NCBI GenBank assembly: GCA_027858355.1
Contig: JAQICW010000330.1
Coordinates: 1 to 5,719 of the forward strand
DNA length: 5,719 nucleotides
Direction: 5' to 3'
Origin: Desulfobacula sp.
GTDB lineage: Bacteria > Desulfobacterota > Desulfobacteria > Desulfobacterales > Desulfobacteraceae
This document shows, piece after piece, positions 1 to 5,471 of this stretch (the first letter of the stretch is position 1; every line of letters starts with the position of its first letter). Both the position numbers and the translations under genes were made by a program. Under the pieces are notes generated by a model that was not told where the DNA came from, ran no database searches, and worked only from the letters and a program-made list of their open reading frames with translations.

Positions 1-80
1 GTGCCCATCAATGTAAGGTAGTTGTGAATTTGATCAAAAGGGTCTTAAAAAGAAAATATGAATAAAATTTATAGTTTTCC

Positions 81-108
81 TTGCAAAAATCAGAAGATAT
101 ATTATAAA
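81..108 (+). promoter_or_regulatory. candidate sigma70 promoter for iorAB
   Basis: TTGCAA at 81-86 and TATAAA at 103-108 are separated by 16 bases, close to the sigma70 consensus, in a very AT-rich stretch. Transcription would begin near 115, giving an untranslated leader of about 120 bases before iorA. This is pattern reading only: the region is so AT-rich that a chance match is possible. No other comparably good hexamer pair was seen before the gene. Confidence 0.4.
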
Positions 109-125
109 TATCCATAACACATGAC

Positions 126-184
126 AGCCATAAGATGGCTATAATAAAGCTAAGAAGGATATGCAGCATCCCTTGAGGATGCTG
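126..184 (+). promoter_or_regulatory. two hairpins in the iorA leader
   Basis: Two perfect dyads lie between the likely promoter and iorA. The first is AGCCAT-aag-ATGGCT (126-140). The second is CAGCATCC-cttga-GGATGCTG (164-184), with an 8-bp stem and a 5-base loop. Neither is followed by a T-run on the plus strand (A-rich sequence follows), so they do not read as intrinsic terminators. They could be leader RNA hairpins or DNA operators. The dyads are seen directly; any role is inference. Confidence 0.45.
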
Positions 185-235
185 AAAAATTATATTCATA
201 AAGATAGTAAATTGCCCTTATGATAAGGAGATCAT

Positions 236-2086
236 ATGCACAAATTATTAAACGACAGTCCTGGTAAACAAATTATGCTTCTGGGGAATGAAGCCATTGC
301 AAGAGGAGCGATTGAGGCGGGTGTAGCATTTGCCACAACCTATCCTGGCACGCCTTCTTCTGAAATATCACTGAATCTTTTCCAGATGTCCCAGGAATCA
401 GATCTTTATTTTGAATACAGCACCAATGAAAAAGTGGCTTTGGAAGTGGCTGCGGCAGCTGCCAACTCAGGACTTCGTACATTCTGCATGATGAAACATG
501 TCGGGTTAAATGTCGCGGCAGACCCTTTCATGACCCTTGCCTATGTAGGGGTAACAGGTGGCATGGTAATCCTGACTGCAGATGATCCATCCATGTTTTC
601 AAGCCAGAATGAACAGGACAACCGGTATTATGCTAAATTTGGCAATTTACCCATGCTGGAGCCTTCTTCAGTGTCTGAAGCCAAGGAGATGATGAAATAT
701 GCATTTGATCTTTCAGAGGAATTAAAGCAGCCGGTTTTGCTTCGAACCACCACAAGGATTAATCACTCCAATGCCTTTGTGACCTTTGGTGACATGAAGC
801 CAAGACAAATTAAAGGAAAATTTATCCGGGAACCTTTCAGATGTGTCACAGTCCCTGCTGTCTCAAGACAGCTTCATGTCAAACTTCTTGAAAAAATGAA
901 TAAGGCCAGAGGGATCTGTGAAGAATCCCGCTTTAATCCGGTCAAAGGATCGGGAAAGTTTGGCATCATTGTAAATGGTGTAAGTTTCCATTATGCCCTG
1001 GATGCAGTAAAGGATCTTGACGTTGAAGAGAATACAAAAATTTTGCAGCTGGGATTTTCAAATCCCATGCCGGAAAAATTGATCAAGAATTTTTTAAAAG
1101 ATTGTGAAAAAGTGCTGGTGATTGAAGAAGGCGAAGCTTTTATGGAAGAAGCTGTAAAAGCATTTGCCCAGGAAGCAGGATTAATGATTCCCATAAATGG
1201 TAAATCAGAAGAACTTTTCTCCCGTCTCTCTGAATATGATCCTGCCATGGTAAGAGAAAAAATAGCAGCTTATTTTGGGATTGAGTATACACCAAAAGAA
1301 AAATTGTCTGCTGATAATGTTCCTGAAATCCCAATGAGGCCGCCAAATCTTTGTTCCGGGTGCTCTCACAGGGCAACCTTTTATGAGGTAAAGCAGGCAG
1401 CCAAAGATATGGATATCATATGCCCCACGGATATTGGCTGTTACACTTTGGGCTTTCTGCCGCCTTTAAATATGGGTGACTTTGTAATCTGTATGGGATC
1501 TTCAGTCAGTTCTTCCTGTGGTTTCAGCAAGGCCACAGACCAGAAAGTGATCTCTTTTATCGGGGATTCTACTTTTTTTCATTCAGGTATCACAGGACTG
1601 GTTAATGCCGTATTTAACAAGCATAATTTTACCCTGGTTATTCTTGAGAATGGTATCACTGCCATGACCGGACATCAGCCCCATCCAGGAGTGGACATGG
1701 AAAGAATGGGCCTGGATGGTTTTGGCCGTATCAATATTGAAAACCTTGTCAGGGCCCTGGGGGTGGAACATGTTTCCGTCATCAAGCCGTTTAAGGTAAA
1801 AAAGAGTATTGAAACCATCAGACAAGCTCTGGAATATAAAGGTGTTTCCGTTATCCTGTCCCAGGAGCCTTGTGCCTTATATGCAAAGAGCCTCAAAATG
1901 TTGACGTCAAGAGCATTTAAAGTGTCTGATAAATGTGTTGATCACAGGGATTGTGTCAACTCCATTGCCTGTCCATCCTTTTATATTGAAGACGGGAGAG
2001 TGAAAATTGATGCAGATACATGTGTAGGGTGTGCAGTATGTGCACAGATATGCCCTGAAAATGCGATCACACCGTTAAAAAAATAA
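236..2086 (+). CDS. iorA: indolepyruvate:ferredoxin oxidoreductase, alpha subunit
   Basis: Catalytic subunit that oxidatively decarboxylates indolepyruvate and other aryl pyruvates to aryl-acetyl-CoA, passing electrons to ferredoxin in the cytoplasm. The 616-residue length is normal for the family. The N-terminal pyrimidine-binding domain shows GNEAIARGA (17-25), TYPGTPSSE (35-43) and Glu65 in the S-T-N-E segment. The mid-protein CSGCSH (373-378) is typical of IorA. The diphosphate-binding domain carries GDS (443-445) and Asn472, the thiamine diphosphate motif spacing. A two-cluster ferredoxin tail follows: the second motif is complete (C596, C599, C602, C606), but the first has His570 where many relatives have Cys (C567, C573, C579 present). 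The start is fixed by AAGGAG at 225-230, five bases before ATG. It is the first gene of the pair with iorB, 25 bases upstream of it. Confidence 0.95.
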   Translation: MHKLLNDSPGKQIMLLGNEAIARGAIEAGVAFATTYPGTPSSEISLNLFQMSQESDLYFEYSTNEKVALEVAAAAANSGLRTFCMMKHVGLNVAADPFMTLAYVGVTGGMVILTADDPSMFSSQNEQDNRYYAKFGNLPMLEPSSVSEAKEMMKYAFDLSEELKQPVLLRTTTRINHSNAFVTFGDMKPRQIKGKFIREPFRCVTVPAVSRQLHVKLLEKMNKARGICEESRFNPVKGSGKFGIIVNGVSFHYALDAVKDLDVEENTKILQLGFSNPMPEKLIKNFLKDCEKVLVIEEGEAFMEEAVKAFAQEAGLMIPINGKSEELFSRLSEYDPAMVREKIAAYFGIEYTPKEKLSADNVPEIPMRPPNLCSGCSHRATFYEVKQAAKDMDIICPTDIGCYTLGFLPPLNMGDFVICMGSSVSSSCGFSKATDQKVISFIGDSTFFHSGITGLVNAVFNKHNFTLVILENGITAMTGHQPHPGVDMERMGLDGFGRINIENLVRALGVEHVSVIKPFKVKKSIETIRQALEYKGVSVILSQEPCALYAKSLKMLTSRAFKVSDKCVDHRDCVNSIACPSFYIEDGRVKIDADTCVGCAVCAQICPENAITPLKK

Positions 2087-2111
2087 TCTTTAAAAAAAGG
2101 ATGATATAATA

Positions 2112-2711
2112 ATGGAAACAACCAGACTAATCATGGTAGCTGTGGGAGGCCAGGGCAATCTTCTGGCATCCAAGGTTCTGGGCGAAGCTGCATTGATTTC
2201 AGGTGTGCAGGTTCAGATGAGTGAAATACACGGAATGGCTCAGCGTGGCGGCGTTGTTGAATCTGCCATTGTTTTTGGCGAAGCAACAAGTTCTATAATT
2301 TCAGATGGTGAGGCAGATATTCTTCTGGGGTTTGAGCCTGCTGAAACATTAAGGGCTTTAAACAGATGCAGCAAGGATACAAAAGTTATTACAAATACGG
2401 CAACCATGCCTCCCTTTACAGTATCCATCGGCAAGGGTGTTTATCCTGATGTTGAAAATATTAAGGAACTGCTTAAAGAAAAATGTGCCAGCCTTGTTGC
2501 CATTGATGCTATGAAGCTTGCGAAGGAAGCTGGAAGTCCGATGAGTGTGAATATTGTTCTTCTTGGAGCTTTAATTCAGACCGGAAGTCTTGGATTTTCA
2601 AAGGAAAATGTGATAGAAGCTATTAAAAGAAGGACAAAAAAGGCTTTTCTGGACAAGAATCTGAATGCGTTTGAATTGGGTTTCAAGGCTGCACAAAGCT
2701 ATAGCAGCTAA
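2112..2711 (+). CDS. iorB: indolepyruvate:ferredoxin oxidoreductase, beta subunit
   Basis: Small subunit (199 residues, normal length) equivalent to the gamma domain of pyruvate:ferredoxin oxidoreductases; it forms the active heteromer with IorA. Visible signatures are the glycine loop V-G-G-Q-G-N (11-16) near the N-terminus and SEIHGMAQRGG (37-47), the hallmark of the IorB/POR gamma family. No iron-sulfur motif is present, as expected. It begins 25 bases after iorA stops, in the same direction, so it is almost surely co-transcribed. The ribosome binding site is modest: AAGGA at 2097-2101 lies 10 bases from the ATG. No phenylacetate-CoA ligase (paaK) gene, a frequent partner of iorAB, is seen in this window. 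Confidence 0.94.
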   Translation: METTRLIMVAVGGQGNLLASKVLGEAALISGVQVQMSEIHGMAQRGGVVESAIVFGEATSSIISDGEADILLGFEPAETLRALNRCSKDTKVITNTATMPPFTVSIGKGVYPDVENIKELLKEKCASLVAIDAMKLAKEAGSPMSVNIVLLGALIQTGSLGFSKENVIEAIKRRTKKAFLDKNLNAFELGFKAAQSYSS

Positions 2712-2739
2712 ACAGCAGGAGCAAAAAAAAATATTAGGA

Positions 2740-2785
2740 CAGCAGGGAATGGTTAAGAGAGGTTTTGTTTTAAAGTTCCCTGCTG
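2740..2785. repeat. 10-bp perfect inverted repeat between iorB and aroQ
   Basis: CAGCAGGGAA (2740-2749) and TTCCCTGCTG (2776-2785) are exact reverse complements around a 26-base, T- and G-rich spacer. A further copy of ACAGCAGG lies at 2712-2719, just after the iorB stop, and could compete for the same downstream arm. No T-tract follows the right arm, so this is not a standard intrinsic terminator. It could be an operator, an RNA processing hairpin or a weak terminator. It sits in the 104-bp gap before aroQ, where the iorAB transcript may end or be modulated. Confidence 0.5.
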
Positions 2786-2815
2786 AGCCCTGACATTTCT
2801 TGGGGTATTAAAAAA

Positions 2816-3271
2816 ATGGCACAAAAATTAAAAAAAATTCAAGTTATGAACGGTCCCAATCTGAATATGCTGGGAAAACGGGAGCCGCAAATATATGGAT
2901 ATCTTACCCTGGATCAGATCAATAAAGATCTTGTGCAACAGGCCATACCACTAGGGGTGGCGCTTGATTTTTTCCAGTCCAACCATGAAGGGGCAATCCT
3001 TGATAAAATTCACGATATTTTTAATGAAAATATAGCCGGCATTATAATTAATCCAGGGGCATTAACCCATACCAGCGTTGCTTTGAGAGATGCTCTGGTT
3101 TTAATGTCCTGCCCGATTGTTGAGATTCACTTGTCCAATATTTACAAGAGGGAAGGTTTTCGCCATAAATCACTGCTGGCAGATATTGTCACTGGCCAGA
3201 TTTCAGGCTTTGGCCATTATGGTTATCAAATGGCATTAACAGCCATCGTTAATATGATCAATGAATCCTGA
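2816..3271 (+). CDS. aroQ: type II 3-dehydroquinate dehydratase
   Basis: Catalyses the third step of the shikimate pathway, 3-dehydroquinate to 3-dehydroshikimate, as a cytoplasmic dodecamer in this family. At 151 residues it matches the usual length of about 145-155. All hallmark motifs are visible: NGPNLNMLGKREP (12-24) with Arg22, the catalytic Tyr27 in I-Y-G, SNHEG (55-59), NPGALTHTS (79-87) with the active-site Asn79, catalytic His105 in EIHLSN (103-108), and Arg112 in K-R-E. The ATG at 2816 follows GGGG at 2802-2805, about 10 bases upstream, a mediocre ribosome site. Its 3' end overlaps mqnB by 11 bases. Nothing appears to be missing; it should be active. Confidence 0.96.
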   Translation: MAQKLKKIQVMNGPNLNMLGKREPQIYGYLTLDQINKDLVQQAIPLGVALDFFQSNHEGAILDKIHDIFNENIAGIIINPGALTHTSVALRDALVLMSCPIVEIHLSNIYKREGFRHKSLLADIVTGQISGFGHYGYQMALTAIVNMINES

Positions 3272-3983
3272 CCTTGTTATTTTATCTGCAACGCATTTTG
3301 AGATATCCCATTTTCTAACCCTGCACCCGGGTGATTCAAAACGGTTGACAAGAACGGGGCAGACAATCATAACGGGTAAAGTTCATCATAAAACATATGA
3401 CCTTGTGATTACAGGTCCAGGCGTGTTCAATGCTGCCCATGCATTGACCGCGTATCTTGAGCAAGCATTGCCTGCCCTGGTATTACAGACTGGTATTGCA
3501 GGTATTTTCAGGCAAACAGGTGGTAAGGTTGGTGATATTGCAATTGCCACGAAGGAACATTATATCCATACCGGGGTTCAAACTGATTGTCTTGAAAATG
3601 CTCCCCTGCCTTTTGATTTGATTGATGCAGATCCTTTAACCAGAAAAGGGATTTATCTGTTAGAACAAGACAGGGTTGATCATTGCCATGAAATTTTGTC
3701 CCGATCTGTCTTATCAAATAAGGTCAATATAATTAAAGGTCCTTTTATCACAGTCTCTTCCATCACCTCTTCCTTTAAACAGGCAGACAGCCTTTATTCG
3801 GCTTTTTCCCCTGTGATGGAAGCCATGGAAGGCGCAGCCTGTGCCCATATTGCCAAGCTCTATGACATCCCTATGATAGAGGTCAGATCAGGTTCCAATT
3901 TTGTTGGTGAAAGGGATAAATCAAAATGGGATGTTGATCTGGCTGCAAAACAATTGGGATGGGTGTGTGCCTGCCTTCTATAG
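3261..3983 (+). CDS. mqnB: futalosine hydrolase
   Basis: Nucleosidase of the purine nucleoside phosphorylase/MTAN fold. It removes hypoxanthine from futalosine to give dehypoxanthine futalosine, a step of the chorismate-to-menaquinone futalosine route. At 240 residues it is in the family range. Motifs include TGPGVFNAAHALTAYLE (51-67), QTGIAGIF (76-83), G-D-I-A-I-A (91-96), MEAMEGAA (186-193) and the MqnB-like R-S-G-S-N-F-V-G-E-R-D block (209-219) followed by KW. That last block favours MqnB over MTA/SAH nucleosidase. An in-frame stop at 3255-3257 makes ATG 3261 the earliest start. It has no clear ribosome site and overlaps aroQ by 11 bases, so translational coupling is likely. Its stop overlaps the end of a decayed convergent frame by 3 bases. 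Confidence 0.88.
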   Translation: MNPDLVILSATHFEISHFLTLHPGDSKRLTRTGQTIITGKVHHKTYDLVITGPGVFNAAHALTAYLEQALPALVLQTGIAGIFRQTGGKVGDIAIATKEHYIHTGVQTDCLENAPLPFDLIDADPLTRKGIYLLEQDRVDHCHEILSRSVLSNKVNIIKGPFITVSSITSSFKQADSLYSAFSPVMEAMEGAACAHIAKLYDIPMIEVRSGSNFVGERDKSKWDVDLAAKQLGWVCACLL

Positions 3984-4037
3984 AATGGATTTCATACTTA
4001 GTGCCCGACCGAAAACCCCGTGTTTGGGCGAAAAGTT
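3984..4037 (-). other. unassigned tail of the decayed frame, possible insertion-sequence end
   Basis: After the transposase-like homology stops near residue Gly156 of the minus frame, the last 19 codons (ending at TAG, 3978-3980) match nothing I recognise. The DNA is locally GC-richer and repeat-laden: GCCC at 4003-4006, GGGC at 4026-4029 and GCCC at 4038-4041, with CCGAAAA (4009-4015) and GCGAAAA (4028-4034) as near-direct repeats. It could be an insertion-sequence terminus left by internal deletion, or a weak convergent hairpin after mqnB. I cannot tell which. Confidence 0.25.
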
Positions 4038-4370
4038 GCCCATATGCCTGGCACCTGTATCATCGACATTAACGTAATTGGACAACTCAAGCCCGGTGGA
4101 CAAAAGCATATCCTTTTCATAATGATAGCGGCCGTTGCTCTCTGATATTATCCTGTTGATCTGTCCTGAGGATATTCCTACACCATAGTCTCGAAGCTGT
4201 TCTGCTATTAAAGGCTGGGTGACATGGCCATGGTAGTATTGATATAAAATAAAAGCGGTCAATGTTGAACCAAAATGACTGTTGGAAACCTTGCTTGATA
4301 ATTTTCCTGTGACATAATCCCCGGCTGGTGTCTGGTAACTGGCTTTGCGGTATCTGATATTCCAGTTGCC
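4038..4370 (-). pseudogene. internal fragment of a DDE-type transposase
   Basis: About 111 codons of the minus strand resemble the middle of a transposase seen in anaerobe and Desulfobacterota genomes. The recognisable blocks are Y-R-K-A-S-Y-Q-T-P, then G-S-T-L-T-A-F-I-L-Y-Q-Y-Y-H, then H-V-T-Q-P-L-I-A-E-Q-L, I-S-S-G-Q-I-N-R-I, and the V-N-V-D-D-T-G-A-R-H-M-G segment containing a likely catalytic Asp (148 or 149 of the joined frame). In relatives, K-N-G-Y-C-T-H-I-G-N usually follows at once; here the homology ends at G156. Both the N-terminal domain and the rest of the catalytic domain are absent, so it cannot be functional. The IS family assignment (IS66-like or unclassified) is from memory and uncertain. 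It is fused in frame to the hotdog fragment upstream. Confidence 0.65.
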
Positions 4371-4544
4371 GATTTGAATATTCTTTATGGGCCTTTCATT
4401 GCTGTTTATTGTTTTATGATACAAAGTTTCCAGAAATCCCAGATATATTGTATTGTTCACATGCCCGTTCACGTCAAAATCCGAATATCTCAGACTGATA
4501 TCCATCCATTTTTAACCTTTTTTCTACTCGTACATTTTTCTCAT
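4371..4544 (-). pseudogene. decayed hotdog-fold thioesterase fragment
   Basis: The minus strand encodes LRYSDFDVNGHVNNTIYLGFLETLYHK, whose D-x-N-G-H-V-N-N-x-x-Y core is the signature of acyl-ACP/acyl-CoA thioesterases (4HBT or FatA-like hotdog). The likely original start is ATG 4544-4542, preceded by GGGAGG at 4550-4555, a strong ribosome site. That frame runs M-R-K-M-Y-E, then TAG (4526-4524), then TAA (4514-4512), before the homology begins, so the gene is inactivated. A frame from ATG 4505 avoids both stops but has no evident ribosome site. Homology ends near residue 45, counted from ATG 4505 (I-K-N-I-Q-I), where transposase-like sequence takes over without a frame change. Most of the hotdog domain is lost. 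Whether it was a single-domain enzyme or the second half of a FatA-type protein cannot be told. Confidence 0.6.
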
Positions 4545-4642
4545 TTAAACCTCCCGCTTCCTGTCAGCACTAACGATGGCACCCTCTCAGGCAGCCCGTC
4601 ATAAAATCCTGCATAGTTATTGGTGAACTTCAGACTTGGGAA
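4541..4642 (-). pseudogene. possible C-terminal relic of an unknown gene ahead of the thioesterase
   Basis: A minus-strand frame of 33 codons, preceded by two consecutive TGA codons, reads N-Y-A-G-F-Y-D-G-L-P-E-R-V-P-S-L-V-L-T-G near its middle and ends R-F-K-TGA. Its TGA (4543-4541) overlaps the thioesterase ATG (4544-4542) as ATGA, the classic arrangement of translationally coupled genes, and the GGGAGG ribosome site lies inside it. It has no start codon of its own with a ribosome site. I do not recognise the protein. The peptide looks protein-like, but the frame is short enough to be chance; the ATGA junction is the main support. Confidence 0.3.
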
Positions 4643-4672
4643 TCATCATAGCATGGAAAAAGAAATAAACCA

Positions 4673-4701
4673 TTGACTTCAGGTTTAAAGTGATATATCA
4701 C
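4673..4701 (+). promoter_or_regulatory. candidate promoter of the gntR-ygeY operon
   Basis: TTGACT at 4673-4678 matches five of six bases of the sigma70 -35 element. Possible -10 elements are TATATC at 4694-4699, with a TG one base upstream (extended -10, spacer 15), or TATCAC at 4696-4701 (spacer 17). Neither -10 is ideal. The -10 area coincides with the perfect palindrome GTGATATATCAC, so a bound regulator would block it directly. Role is inferred. Confidence 0.4.
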
Positions 4702-4733
4702 ATCCAATATGTTGGATTATATTTGGAATAATC
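4690..4733. promoter_or_regulatory. cluster of three overlapping or adjoining dyads, probable operator
   Basis: Three inverted repeats sit within 44 bases: GTGATATATCAC (4690-4701, perfect 12-bp palindrome), ATCCAA-TATG-TTGGAT (4702-4717, 6-bp arms) and GATTAT-N7-ATAATC (4715-4720 with 4728-4733). The hexamers TTGGAT (4712) and TTGGAA (4723) are also direct repeats 11 bases apart, about one helical turn. FCD-type GntR proteins often bind short palindromes and repress their own promoter, so the adjacent regulator is the natural candidate. The symmetry is seen directly; the binder is inference. Confidence 0.55.
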
Positions 4734-4764
4734 AAAAATTATTAACAGGGAGAACGCTTTATCC

Positions 4765-5466
4765 ATGCCGGTTCCAATAAACAATAATCCCATCAGCCGT
4801 TCCAGTATGCGGGAAGAGGTATACAACACTCTGCTTACCTGGATTATGGAAGGAGAACTCCGTCCTGGAGAAAAAATTCTGGACAAAGAACTTGCTGAAA
4901 ATATGGGAGTAAGCAGGACTCCGGTTCGAGAAGCTTTGAGACGATTGGAAGACAAGGGCCTGGTAGAGTCTTCTGCCAATCGGTGGACCAGGGTGGCCCA
5001 GGTATCTGTCAAAGAGCCTGAGATGATTTACCCCATCATATGGAACCTTGAAGAGCTTGCTATTGCCCAGGCTATGGAACATTTTATGGAGGCTGATTTC
5101 AAAAAAATGCAGGATGCCAACACTGCCCTTGGCCAGGCCCTGGAGGAAGAAAACCCTGTCAAGGCATACAAGGCCGATGCCAGGTTCCATGATGTTTATA
5201 TTCAGCGCTCCCAAAACCCCCACCTGATAAATATCCTGCAGGATTTGAAAATAAAAAGCCGGAGAGTGGAGGTGACGTATTTTGAAGGGTATACCATTGC
5301 AAAACATTCCATGGATGAACATGGTCGTATCCTGGATGCCCTGAGAACAAAAGATCTTGACCTTGTCAGGTCATTGATTAGGTCTAATTGGCAAAACAGC
5401 CTGAAACGGCTGAAAAATATTAAATGCAGAACTAATTTTTATGAATCGGAAAAATTGACGGAGTAA
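4765..5466 (+). CDS. GntR family transcriptional regulator, FCD subgroup
   Basis: DNA-binding regulator of 233 residues. An N-terminal winged helix-turn-helix spans about residues 12-78, with GELRPGEKI (30-38) and [20 protein letters not shown] (43-62), the standard FadR-subfamily recognition helix region. An all-helical FCD effector domain follows to about residue 220. Metal or ligand residues visible include Asp138 and His142 (D-A-R-F-H) and His186 (D-E-H-G-R-I-L). The expected last His of the site (A-M-x-x-H pattern) appears to be Asn208. AGGGAGA (4747-4753) lies 11 bases before ATG 4765. The gene ends 5 bases before a ygeY-like gene, so it probably controls that operon and itself. The effector cannot be deduced. 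Confidence 0.9.
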   Translation: MPVPINNNPISRSSMREEVYNTLLTWIMEGELRPGEKILDKELAENMGVSRTPVREALRRLEDKGLVESSANRWTRVAQVSVKEPEMIYPIIWNLEELAIAQAMEHFMEADFKKMQDANTALGQALEEENPVKAYKADARFHDVYIQRSQNPHLINILQDLKIKSRRVEVTYFEGYTIAKHSMDEHGRILDALRTKDLDLVRSLIRSNWQNSLKRLKNIKCRTNFYESEKLTE

Positions 5467-5471
5467 TACCA

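Larger units (their letters stand above)
4545..4764. other. intergenic region before the GntR gene
   Basis: No intact gene. The left part (to 4642) holds the possible minus-strand relic frame. 4643-4672 shows nothing recognisable. 4673-4733 carries the probable regulator promoter and its cluster of dyads. 4734-4764 is leader with the ribosome binding site. Confidence 0.6.

Noticed and set aside
164..184. Hairpin as an intrinsic terminator
   Set aside because: On the plus strand the stem is followed by AAAAATTATA rather than a T-run, and the minus strand has no clean T-run either; it also lies in the leader of an apparently expressed gene.
8..199. Minus-strand frame of 63 codons with hydrophobic content before iorA
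   Set aside because: No ribosome binding site before its ATG, it covers the likely iorA promoter and both leader hairpins, and its hydrophobic look follows from AT-rich composition.
3978..3983. mqnB as truncated by the neighbouring mobile-element scar
   Set aside because: The conserved R-S-G-S-N-x-V-G-E-R-D block and the following C-terminal helix are present and the length of 240 is normal, so the scar begins just after an intact gene.
4374..4604. Plus-strand frame of 76 codons opposite the thioesterase fragment
   Set aside because: The strand opposite it carries the recognisable hotdog and transposase homology, there is no convincing ribosome site, and the product has no recognisable motif.
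4759..5322. Minus-strand frame of 187 codons opposite the GntR gene
   Set aside because: The plus strand has unmistakable GntR/FCD motifs across the same span; the antisense frame is a by-product of that coding sequence.
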